From contig DAITAT010000066.1 in NCBI GenBank assembly GCA_036824145.1, positions 1 through 6,403 of the forward strand: 6,403 bases of DNA, read 5' to 3'. The translations under genes and the position numbers were made by a program. Below, piece by piece: positions 1-5,172 of the stretch (position 1 is its first letter; each line of letters begins with the position of its first letter). The notes under the pieces were generated by a model, which did no database searches, was not told the origin of the DNA, and saw only the letters and a list, made by a program, of their open reading frames with translations. The stretch is from DATMMS01 sp036824145 (GTDB lineage Bacteria; Chloroflexota; Dormibacteria; DASZGP01).

Positions 1-51
1 GCGGAAGCCTGATTCTACGGGGCATGGGCACTGCAGGAAGGTCGAGGCGCC

Positions 52-243
52 CTAGATCTTGTAGAGGATGCTCTCGAGCTCGGCCAGCTTGTCGCGCTCG
101 GCCTGGGTGAGGATGGGATCGGGGTCGATCCTGAGGTCGTGGCTCTCCACGAGCACCGCCACCATCCGTTGGTGGCTGCCTGACTCCTCGCCCAAGTCGC
201 TGTCCCTCAGCGCCTGCCTGGTGATCTCGTCTGTCCCTAACAT
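52..243 (-). CDS. Small hypothetical protein, 63 residues
   Basis: I do not recognise this protein. It is short, soluble and acidic, with no membrane segment or signal peptide. It begins MLGTDEITRQAL and ends with a likely helix, AERDKLAELESILYKI. The centre contains a short beta-like stretch (MVAVLVESHDLRI, about residues 27-39). A longer upstream reading to position 348 exists, but its N-terminal part is Arg/Pro/Ser-rich and crosses the promoter. I chose the ATG at 243 because a GGAGGG lies directly before it and a good promoter ends 7 nt upstream. The GGAGGG is only about 1 nt from the ATG, so the message may be leaderless. The gene diverges from the DUF1232-rplI-dnaB-purA unit. Existence is moderately likely; function is unknown. 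Confidence 0.5.
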   Translation of the reverse strand: MLGTDEITRQALRDSDLGEESGSHQRMVAVLVESHDLRIDPDPILTQAERDKLAELESILYKI

Positions 244-250
244 CCCTCCG

Positions 251-279
251 ACGCTAACACCGCTGATCACGAGGGTCAA
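251..279 (-). promoter_or_regulatory. Sigma70-like promoter of the 63-residue gene
   Basis: On the minus strand there is a TTGACC -35 element (279-274), a 17-nt spacer and a TAGCGT -10 element (256-251). The expected start of transcription is about 7-8 nt further, at 244-243, which is at or beside the A of the ATG. The geometry is close to ideal, so this is probably a real promoter making a leaderless or nearly leaderless transcript. It faces away from the plus-strand promoter at 360-368. Confidence 0.5.
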
Positions 280-340
280 GCTGAGGCTTCGACTGTGACA
301 GAACCTGTGGGTCGGGGGCGTTGTGGGCCGTCGCCGGGGT

Positions 341-355
341 CCGGCCACAGGCCGG
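341..355. repeat. Perfect GC inverted repeat at the -35 position
   Basis: CCGGCC, then ACA, then GGCCGG forms a perfect 6-bp inverted repeat with a 3-nt centre. It lies immediately upstream of the extended -10 at 360-368 and covers the place where a -35 element would be (about 340-345). It could be an operator for a dimeric regulator, but such GC palindromes also arise by chance in this base composition. Confidence 0.3.
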
Positions 356-359
356 CCGT

Positions 360-368
360 TGCTATAAT
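360..368 (+). promoter_or_regulatory. Extended -10 promoter of the rplI-dnaB-purA unit
   Basis: TGCTATAAT is a perfect extended -10 (TGn followed by TATAAT). No TTGACA-like -35 sits 16-18 nt upstream, which extended -10 promoters can tolerate. Transcription should start near 375. This is one of the few AT-rich hexamers in the area and the only strong plus-strand candidate before the DUF1232 gene. The next 45 nt encode a terminator hairpin, so promoter output probably depends on read-through. Confidence 0.55.
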
Positions 369-386
369 CCGCCGAGGAATCTCTCC

Positions 387-417
387 CCCGTCACCGGTTT
401 CGGTGAACGGGTTTTTT
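387..417 (+). terminator. Intrinsic terminator or attenuator in the operon leader
   Basis: The left arm CCCGTCACCG (387-396), the loop GTTT (397-400) and the right arm CGGTGAACGGG (401-411) form a 10-bp stem with one bulged A. Six T residues follow directly at 412-417. This is a textbook Rho-independent terminator reading on the plus strand only; the minus-strand side has no T tract after the hairpin. No plus-strand gene lies upstream in the window. It would therefore stop the transcript started near 375 after about 43 nt, unless something prevents folding. Confidence 0.7.
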
Positions 418-434
418 GTTTCTACGGAGTCCTG

Positions 435-785
435 ATGAGCCTGGTGGTCCTGCTCAAGTTGGTCCAGGCGGTGCCGAAGTACGGTCGCTTGGTGTACTGC
501 CTCTACCGAGATCCGCGCACCCCGCGGACCTGGAAGGTCGGCCTTGGCTTGTCCGTGGGCGCGATCCTGTCGCCGTTCATCAACATCCCGGAGATCGTCC
601 CCGTGCTCGGCGAGATGGAAACCGTGGCGCTCTTGATCCTTGCCGTGGGGGCCTCGATGCGCTTCGTCCCTGAGTACCTCATCACCGAGCACGAGGCCGC
701 CATCGCCGCGGGCACCAGCTATTTCCACCGGGACATGCACAAAGCAGTCCAGCAGGCGATCGAGAAGCGGCGACACGTCGGCTAG
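435..785 (+). CDS. DUF1232 (YkvA-like) small membrane-associated protein
   Basis: This 116-residue protein resembles the DUF1232/YkvA family, small proteins of unknown biochemical role with a hydrophobic hairpin core. The family pattern is visible: LVYCLYRDPRTP (residues 19-30), then SPFINIPEIVPVLGEMETVALLI (about 46-68), matching the usual SPxDxIPDxxPvlGxxDD arrangement. The acidic family positions are altered here (N50 and E53 in the first half, E60 and E62 in the second), so it is a divergent member. Hydrophobic stretches at about 35-52 and 55-75 suggest membrane association. The C-terminal 35 residues are charged and helical. I chose the ATG at 435 because GGAG lies 5 nt upstream and the longer reading from 321 would cross the promoter and terminator. 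The rplI gene follows after 22 nt, so they are very probably cotranscribed. Confidence 0.75.
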   Translation: MSLVVLLKLVQAVPKYGRLVYCLYRDPRTPRTWKVGLGLSVGAILSPFINIPEIVPVLGEMETVALLILAVGASMRFVPEYLITEHEAAIAAGTSYFHRDMHKAVQQAIEKRRHVG

Positions 786-796
786 TGTCGACAATC

Positions 797-804
797 AAAG
801 GAGA
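797..804 (+). promoter_or_regulatory. Strong ribosome binding site of rplI
   Basis: AAAGGAGA ends 3 nt before the ATG at 808. The GGAG core is about 5-6 nt from the start. It fixes the rplI start and excludes the long upstream in-frame reading from 640, which overlaps the DUF1232 gene. Confidence 0.75.
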
Positions 805-807
805 CCA

Positions 808-1254
808 ATGAAGGTTCTGTTTCTGAAGGATGTCCCGGGCACCGCCGCCAGCGGCGATGTCAAGGAGATTGCGCTGGGATTCGCCCGCAACTACCTCTTC
901 CCGCGCCGGCTGGCCACGCACGTCACCCCGAACGCGCTCAAGCACTTCGAGAAGACCAAGGTGGCCGCCGAACGTCGCGTAGCCAAGGTGCGTGAGGATG
1001 CCGAAGGCCTGGCCCAGCAGCTGGGCGCCGGCTACATCAACCTCAGCGCCCGTGCCGGCGAGGAGGGCAAGCTCTTCGGCGCGATCACCAACCAGGACGT
1101 GGCCGACGCCCTCCAGGAGCAGTACGGCATCACCGTGGACAAGCGCAAGATCACCTTCCCTGATTCGATCAAAGCCGCCGGCTCATGGGTGGCCGAGGTC
1201 GACCTTGGCCAGGGTGTCAGCGCCACCGTCAACCTCAACGTCGAAGCCGAGTAG
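808..1254 (+). CDS. rplI: Large ribosomal subunit protein L9 (bL9)
   Basis: This encodes bL9, which binds 23S rRNA near the base of the L1 stalk and helps maintain reading frame. The 148 residues match the usual bacterial length of about 149. The N-terminal domain has the signature MKVLFLKDVPGTAASGDVKE, followed by GFARNYLFPRRLA (about residues 24-36), close to the family motif GYARNFLIPxGLA. A long charged connecting helix (about 42-75) leads to the C-terminal domain, which begins GKLFGAITNQDVADAL and continues with VDKRKITFPDSIKAAG. The Shine-Dalgarno AAAGGAGA supports this start. In many bacteria rplI follows rpsF, ssb and rpsR. Here none of those precedes it; a DUF1232 gene takes that place. 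dnaB downstream is a common neighbour. Identity is essentially certain. Confidence 0.97.
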   Translation: MKVLFLKDVPGTAASGDVKEIALGFARNYLFPRRLATHVTPNALKHFEKTKVAAERRVAKVREDAEGLAQQLGAGYINLSARAGEEGKLFGAITNQDVADALQEQYGITVDKRKITFPDSIKAAGSWVAEVDLGQGVSATVNLNVEAE

Positions 1255-1267
1255 CGCCGATTACGCT

Positions 1268-1303
1268 CTGGAGGTAGGGGTGTCTCCGCGCGTGTCCCTC
1301 CGG
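1268..1303 (+). promoter_or_regulatory. Possible hairpin sequestering the Shine-Dalgarno before dnaB
   Basis: C1268 to G1274 can pair with C1297 to G1303 (seven pairs, one of them U-G), placing GGAGG against CCTCC. The 22-nt loop contains the GTG start of the mini-cistron at 1280. If it folds in the rplI-dnaB message, it would hide the only good Shine-Dalgarno in this gap, and a ribosome translating the mini-cistron would open it. No folding calculation was done. Confidence 0.25.
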
Positions 1304-1309
1304 CGATGA
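1280..1309 (+). CDS. Nine-codon mini-cistron coupled to dnaB
   Basis: A GTG at 1280 follows GGAGG (1270-1274) with 5-nt spacing and opens a nine-residue frame, MSPRVSLRR, ending at TGA 1307-1309. That stop overlaps the dnaB start in the sequence ATGA (1306-1309), a classical arrangement for translational coupling. dnaB itself has no Shine-Dalgarno in the 5-10 nt before its ATG, and no alternative in-frame start exists back to the rplI stop. I therefore infer that ribosomes load here and reinitiate at dnaB. The peptide itself probably has no function beyond this. This is a sequence-based inference without family support. Confidence 0.4.
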   Translation: MSPRVSLRR

Positions 1310-2721
1310 CGCTGCAGGCGCCTGCCGGCGTGTCGTCGGGCAACACCCCGCCCCAGAACCTCGAAGCCGAGGTCGCGGTCCTGGGTGCGCTGATGGTCAG
1401 CCTGGAGGCGATGGAGCGCGTCTCCGACATCCTCCGCCCGACGTATTTCTATTCGCCCCAGCACGCCGACATCTACCGCGCCGCCTACGAACTGCACAAG
1501 CGGGGCGAGCCGGTCGACATCCTCACCCTCAACGCCGAGCTCGACAAGCTGGGCTTGCTGGAGCGAATCGGGGGCACCGACTACCTCGCCAACCTGGAGT
1601 CGGGCGGCGGCATCGCCGCCAACGTCGAGAGCTACGCCCGCCTGGTCGAGGAGTCCGCCGTTCGCCGCGGCCTGCTGGCGGCCGGGCGGATGATCGAAGG
1701 CCTCGGGCGAGACGCCGGGCTTGACATCGACGAAGCGCTGGATGCCGCAGGCAGCGAGATCATGCGCCTGGCCGACGAGCGCACCACCCACCAGGCGGTG
1801 CGTCTCAGCGAGGCCCTTAGCGAGACCTGGAACCGCCTCGAGCGGCTGCACGAAAACCCCGACCAGGCGCCGGGCGTGCGCAGCGGCTTCGTCGACCTCG
1901 ACGCCAAGACCGCCGGCTTCCAGCCCGGGACACTGACGATCATCGCTTCCCGCCCATCGGTGGGAAAGACATCGCTGGCCCTAAACATCGCCCAGCACGC
2001 GGCGCTGAAGGAGAAGGTGCCGGTCGCCGTGTTCTCCCTGGAAATGTCGCGCTGGGAGTTGACCCAGCGGCTGCTCTCGGGCGAGGCCGGGGTGGACTCC
2101 TACCTGCTGCGCACGGGCAAGATCGCCGACTCCGACTGGCCCAAGATCGCCAACGCCATGGGCTCCCTGTCCGAGGGGGAGATCTACATCGACGACCGCC
2201 CCGGCGCCACCGTCCTCGACATGCGCGCCAAGGCTCGCCGGCTAAAGATGCAGAAGAAGATCGGGCTGATCGTGATCGACTACGTACAGCTGATGTCGGG
2301 CTCGGGTCGCCCCGAGAACCGCACCCAGGAGGTTTCGGAAATCTCCCGCTCGCTGAAGCGACTGTCGGTGGAGCTCGACATCCCCGTGATCGCGCTGAGC
2401 CAGCTGTCGCGCGCGCCCGAGCAACGCGGCGACCACCGCCCCCAGCTGTCAGATCTCAGAGAAAGTGGCAGCCTCGAGCAGGATAGTGACGTTGTCATAT
2501 TTCTTTATAGAGAGGGACTACACAACCCCGAGGTCAAGCGCAACAAGGCCGAGCTGATCATCTCCAAGCACCGCAACGGTCCGATTGGGGAGGTGCCGCT
2601 TATCTTTCTCGAGAGCCAGACTCGGTTCGTCAGCGCCACCCGCCAGGCGCCGCCGATGCAGGCTCCTCCGATGGTGGCGCCGGCGCCAGGGCCTTTCGGC
2701 GACGACGAGGACCTGGACTGA
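1306..2721 (+). CDS. dnaB: Replicative DNA helicase DnaB
   Basis: This is the hexameric 5'-3' helicase that unwinds DNA at the replication fork and works with primase. Its 471 residues are a normal length for an intein-free DnaB. The N-terminal primase-interacting domain starts with PPQNLEAEVAVLGALMVS (about residues 15-32). The RecA-like motor follows from about residue 190. Walker A is SRPSVGKT with K221 and T222; Walker B is LIVIDYVQLM ending in D325 of the VID core. Motif H3 is ALSQLSRAPEQR (about 363-374), and the arginine-bearing H4 is LSDLRESGSLEQDSD (about 381-395). The tail repeats QAPPM twice and ends with acidic DDEDLD. The start is the first possible one in frame but lacks its own Shine-Dalgarno, and a mini-cistron stop overlaps it. 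The stop overlaps the purA start by 1 nt. Codons 382-405 have aberrant A/T-ended usage over the known intein site. Confidence 0.96.
   Translation: MTLQAPAGVSSGNTPPQNLEAEVAVLGALMVSLEAMERVSDILRPTYFYSPQHADIYRAAYELHKRGEPVDILTLNAELDKLGLLERIGGTDYLANLESGGGIAANVESYARLVEESAVRRGLLAAGRMIEGLGRDAGLDIDEALDAAGSEIMRLADERTTHQAVRLSEALSETWNRLERLHENPDQAPGVRSGFVDLDAKTAGFQPGTLTIIASRPSVGKTSLALNIAQHAALKEKVPVAVFSLEMSRWELTQRLLSGEAGVDSYLLRTGKIADSDWPKIANAMGSLSEGEIYIDDRPGATVLDMRAKARRLKMQKKIGLIVIDYVQLMSGSGRPENRTQEVSEISRSLKRLSVELDIPVIALSQLSRAPEQRGDHRPQLSDLRESGSLEQDSDVVIFLYREGLHNPEVKRNKAELIISKHRNGPIGEVPLIFLESQTRFVSATRQAPPMQAPPMVAPAPGPFGDDEDLD
2449..2520 (+). other. Recoded A/T-ended codon tract over the DnaB intein site
   Basis: Within dnaB, codons 382-405 end in A or T in 15 of 24 cases by hand count. 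They include AGA twice, AGT twice, ATA, TTT, CTT, TAT, GGA and CTA. In the 60 codons from 2101 to 2280 only 2 end in A or T. The protein sequence is the normal conserved H4 region. The tract contains the junction RESG|SLEQ (2469/2470), where DnaB inteins such as that of Synechocystis insert (RESG|SIEQ). It may be a relic of conversion with an intein-related allele or of homing resistance. See the finding for tests. Confidence 0.6.
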
Positions 2722-4004
2722 TGCCGGTGGCGATCCTGGTCGGCGGCCAGTGGGGTGACGAGGGCAAGGGCAAGGTCATCGACATCCTGGCCGGCAAGAC
2801 CGACATGGTCATCCGCTCCCAGGGTGGGAACAATGCCGGCCACACCGTGGTCCACGATGGGGTCACGCACAAGTTCCACCTGATCCCGTCGGGGATCCTC
2901 TCCCCCAACTGCCTGTGCGTCATCGGCAACGGCACCGTGCTCGACCCCCGGGTGCTGCTCCAGGAGATAGATGCCCTGGCCGACCAGGGGATCGATACGA
3001 ACCACCTCGTCATCAGCGACCGGGCGCACATGATCATGCCCTACCACCCGGTCTTCGACAGGCTCGAGGAGGAGGCCCGCGGCGACGATCGCCTGGGCAC
3101 GACCTACAGGGGCATCGGCCCGGCCTACAGCGACAAGATCCGGCGCATCGGTTTTCGCATCGGCGACCTCACCAAGCCGCGGTTCATGGAGAAGAAGCTC
3201 AAATTCGTGCTGCGGCTCAAGAACGAGATCCTCCGTGAGCTGTACGACACCCGCGAGTTCGACGAGAAGGAGATCCTCGACGAGTACACCGCCATCGGCG
3301 AGCGCCTCAATCCCTACATCCAGGACATTTTCCCGATGGTCCAGGATGCCCTCCGTGAGGACAAGAACATCCTCCTTGAGGGCGCCCAGGGCGCGCTCTT
3401 GGACCTCGACTTCGGCACCTACCCGTATGTCACCTCGTCATCGCCAACCGCGGGCGGAGCGCTGACCGGCTCGGGTATCCCGCCGCGGGAGGTCGACATG
3501 ACGCTCGGGGTGTTCAAGGCGTACACCTCGCGGGTGGGATACGGCCCCATGCCGACGGAGTTGCTCGGGGTCGAGGGCGACCGGCTGCGCGAGCTTGGAG
3601 CCGAGTTCGGCACCACCACCGGTCGCGCCCGGCGCGTGGGATGGTTCGACGGCGTCGTTGCCAACTACTCGGCCCTGATCAACGGCGTCGACTCGGTAGC
3701 GCTGACCAAGCTCGACATCCTCAGCGATTACGAAACCATGAAGATCTGCACTGGGTACTTCCACAAGGGCGAGCTCCACCGTCACCCGATGAGCAACATC
3801 TCGCACCTCAAGCATGCCGAGCCCGTCTATGAGGAGATGCCGGGGTGGGGCACCTCGATCGCCGACGTCAAGCAGTGGGAGGACCTACCCGAGGCCTGCC
3901 AGAGCTATGTCGAGCGCCTCGCCGAGGTCATCGGCGCACCCTGCGACATCATCTCGGTCGGCGCCAGCCGCGACCAGACGATCTTTCGGCGGTTGCCTTA
4001 CTAA
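2721..4004 (+). CDS. purA: Adenylosuccinate synthetase
   Basis: PurA catalyses the GTP-dependent joining of IMP and aspartate to form adenylosuccinate, the first committed step to AMP, in the cytosol. The 427 residues fit the family length of about 430. The phosphate loop is GGQWGDEGKGK with D13 and K16, and the catalytic histidine H41 lies in NNAGHTVV; both match the standard numbering. GTTYRGIGPAY (126-136), EGAQG (220-224) and FGTYPYVTSS (231-240) form the IMP site region. GTTTGRARRVGWFD (297-310) is the mobile aspartate-binding loop with arginines 302, 304 and 305. LTKLD (328-332) is the guanine-recognition motif. The ATG at 2721 overlaps the dnaB TGA by 1 nt (TGATG), and only a weak GAGG lies upstream. 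Translation is therefore probably coupled to dnaB. No key residue is missing. Confidence 0.97.
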   Translation: MPVAILVGGQWGDEGKGKVIDILAGKTDMVIRSQGGNNAGHTVVHDGVTHKFHLIPSGILSPNCLCVIGNGTVLDPRVLLQEIDALADQGIDTNHLVISDRAHMIMPYHPVFDRLEEEARGDDRLGTTYRGIGPAYSDKIRRIGFRIGDLTKPRFMEKKLKFVLRLKNEILRELYDTREFDEKEILDEYTAIGERLNPYIQDIFPMVQDALREDKNILLEGAQGALLDLDFGTYPYVTSSSPTAGGALTGSGIPPREVDMTLGVFKAYTSRVGYGPMPTELLGVEGDRLRELGAEFGTTTGRARRVGWFDGVVANYSALINGVDSVALTKLDILSDYETMKICTGYFHKGELHRHPMSNISHLKHAEPVYEEMPGWGTSIADVKQWEDLPEACQSYVERLAEVIGAPCDIISVGASRDQTIFRRLPY

Positions 4005-4256
4005 CGGCTCGAAGGGCATCCGGCGGCGATCGTCGGGCAGGACTGTTGCTGGACTCGGCCTGAGGGCCTGCGCTTTGGTGACCGCTGACCTCGAGTACAG
4101 CGCCCGCTCGCCCTCAACGGTCACGTCGCACGTCCTGCAACAGTCCCGCCCGACGCTCGCCTCCCGACGCCGGTCGCATAAGCCGGAAGGTCTATCGCCA
4201 GGATTGAAGGCGGGGAGGGGGCCAAGAGACATCACGGCACCATGACGCGCTCGACC

Positions 4257-4508
4257 TCACCTGACCAATGCCAAAGTCATCCCGACCAAGCCCACTGCGA
4301 GGAGCAGGTCCCAATCTCGCGGCTTCGTCAGCGAGAGAAGCAGACCGGGTTCCTGCGCCCATCGGGGTGGGGGCGTTCCAGTTTCACGGGCCGCACCTGT
4401 CGCATGCGCCACGCGGAGGAGTCGCGGCCTGATCGGAGCATTCGCCGAACTAGGGGCGTCCGCTCGCGGGCGACTCGTCCGGGAAACGCTGCGAGATCTC
4501 CTGCTCAT
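4257..4508 (-). CDS. Doubtful ORF with one C-terminal membrane segment
   Basis: This is an 83-residue reading that I do not recognise. The first 55 residues are Arg/Pro/Ala-rich and look like noncoding translation. The last 30 residues, however, read LLLSLTKPRDWDLLLAVG followed by LVGMTLALVR, a plausible single membrane helix at the extreme C-terminus. No Shine-Dalgarno precedes the ATG at 4508. Reading on in frame past the TGA does not restore an obvious protein. It could be a tail-anchored small protein, the remnant of a membrane protein gene, or chance. I consider chance or a remnant more likely than a live gene. Confidence 0.15.
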   Translation of the reverse strand: MSRRSRSVSRTSRPRADAPSSANAPIRPRLLRVAHATGAARETGTPPPRWAQEPGLLLSLTKPRDWDLLLAVGLVGMTLALVR

Positions 4509-4538
4509 CGCTACCGTTTCGCCCGGGATCGGAGCGAT
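4507..4538 (-). terminator. Inverted repeat after the DinB-like gene, possible U-less terminator
   Basis: On the minus strand ATCGCTCCG (4538-4530) pairs with CGG (4516-4514) and AGCGAT (4512-4507) across a one-base bulge, giving a 9-bp stem with a 13-nt loop that contains CCCGGG. It begins 18 nt after the stop codon at 4556. No T run follows, so it would be the I-shaped kind proposed for high-GC actinobacteria, or merely an RNA-stabilising hairpin. Confidence 0.35.
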
Positions 4539-4555
4539 GTCTTACGCGGGGCAGT

Positions 4556-5047
4556 TCAGCTGGATCGGCTAGAGAGCCACGCCCGGACGGTCGGCTCGTG
4601 CTCCTCGCGCAGGTGCCCCAGAGGGTCGATGGTGCCGAGCGCGTTGCCCTCCAACCACGGGAAGGCGTTGGGATCGCTGACCAGCTCTGCGGGCAGCGCT
4701 TCGACCGCCGCCCCAAGTCTCTCGAACGACGCATCGTACGCATCGATCATCTCCGCCGCCGACCGGCCCCGGTCCTGTTCGCGGATCCAGCTGTTGATGG
4801 CGTCGTCGCCTTCGAGGTCCTCGGGCCACGGGGCTGGGGGCTCGGGCTCGCCGCGCCCGGCAGCCTCAAGACGGGCGATGGTGCGGTTGCGCCAGGCCAG
4901 GAGATGACCGGCGAGGTCGCCGAAGGTCCAGGCGCCCATCGGGCCGGGGTCGTCGACCCGGTCGCCGACCTCGGCCACCAGGTCGCGCCACACCTGGCGG
5001 CTGTCTCGGAGTCGGGCGGCGAACTCCGCTTGTGGGGTGTCGGCCAT
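4556..5047 (-). CDS. DinB-superfamily four-helix protein, ClbS/DfsB-like
   Basis: This 163-residue protein resembles DinB-superfamily four-helix-bundle proteins of the ClbS/DfsB type. The superfamily includes metal-dependent thiol transferases and the colibactin-resistance protein ClbS. Helix 1 spans about residues 5-30. The motif GAWTFGDLAGHLLAWRN (38-54) supplies H48 and corresponds to the family pattern W-x-x-(K/G)-D-(L/V)-(L/A)-x-H-L-x-x-W. The C-terminal motif LGHLREEHEP (143-152) supplies H145 and H150. Their spacing of five is not the common HxxxH, so metal binding is uncertain. The start at 5047 is fixed by a consensus Shine-Dalgarno AAGGAGGTG, 3 nt before the ATG. The longer reading from 5098 is rejected. 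A 40-residue ORF ends 2 nt upstream and is probably cotranscribed. The substrate is unknown. Confidence 0.8.
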   Translation of the reverse strand: MADTPQAEFAARLRDSRQVWRDLVAEVGDRVDDPGPMGAWTFGDLAGHLLAWRNRTIARLEAAGRGEPEPPAPWPEDLEGDDAINSWIREQDRGRSAAEMIDAYDASFERLGAAVEALPAELVSDPNAFPWLEGNALGTIDPLGHLREEHEPTVRAWLSSRSS

Positions 5048-5049
5048 GG

Positions 5050-5172
5050 TCACCTCCTTGTCCTGCCCCGCGCAACGATCAGGAAATCCCCGTCCCAACG
5101 CCCTCCCACCACCTTGTAGAGGTCAAGCTCGTCGGTTATCGAGCGAAGGCGATCCAGGACGGTATTTGGCAT
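5050..5172 (-). CDS. Small ORF of 40 residues upstream of the DinB-like gene
   Basis: This gene is easily missed because of its size. It starts at ATG 5172 and ends at TGA 5052-5050, two nt before the DinB-like start. It begins MPNTVLDRLRSITDELDLYK, an amphipathic helix by eye, continues with VVGGRWDGDFLIVARGR, a probable beta hairpin, and ends TRR. No family is recognised. Its last codons and stop (AGG AGG TGA) form the Shine-Dalgarno of the next gene, so its translation would overlap loading at DinB. An in-frame TAG lies three codons before a GTG-ATG pair, so the start is confined to 5175 or 5172. TAGAGT, 6 nt before the ATG, could be a -10 for a leaderless message. It may be a real small protein or a regulatory leader ORF. 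Confidence 0.4.
   Translation of the reverse strand: MPNTVLDRLRSITDELDLYKVVGGRWDGDFLIVARGRTRR
5051..5059 (-). promoter_or_regulatory. Consensus ribosome binding site of the DinB-like gene
   Basis: AAGGAGGTG on the minus strand is a near-perfect complement to the 3' end of 16S rRNA and lies 3 nt before ATG 5047. It is the best Shine-Dalgarno in the window, and it overlaps the last codons and stop of the 40-residue ORF. Confidence 0.8.

Larger units (their letters stand above)
4005..4555. other. Gene-poor gap between convergent purA and DinB-like gene
   Basis: This 551-bp region separates the purA stop from the stop of the minus-strand DinB-like gene. It holds several open frames, but none has a good ribosome binding site, clear codon bias or recognisable family. 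No U-tract terminator was found after purA; the only strong inverted repeat is at 4507-4538. A minus-strand frame with a hydrophobic C-terminus is listed separately. The region may contain a decayed gene. Confidence 0.5.

Noticed and set aside
321..434. N-terminal extension of the DUF1232 protein from 321
   Set aside because: It would translate through the promoter and terminator region, the extension has no family similarity, and a good Shine-Dalgarno precedes 435.
2492..2520. Possible internal promoter for purA in the AT-rich part of dnaB (TTGTCA, TATAGA)
   Set aside because: No -10 lies at 16-18 nt from TTGTCA, and TATAGA has no -35 at the right distance. The codon-tract explanation covers the AT-richness better.
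4171..4190. CCGG...CCGG around CGCATAAG considered as a tRNA or hairpin element
   Set aside because: Only four complementary bases per arm, and no T-arm GTTCGA or acceptor stem nearby.
3814..4245. Plus-strand frame overlapping the end of purA
   Set aside because: An out-of-frame shadow of purA with Arg/Ser-rich content. The purA frame has clear motifs to its last residues.
4242..4907. Long plus-strand frame of 221 residues
   Set aside because: Ser/Arg-rich translation that runs antisense through the DinB-like gene, with no Shine-Dalgarno or recognisable motif.
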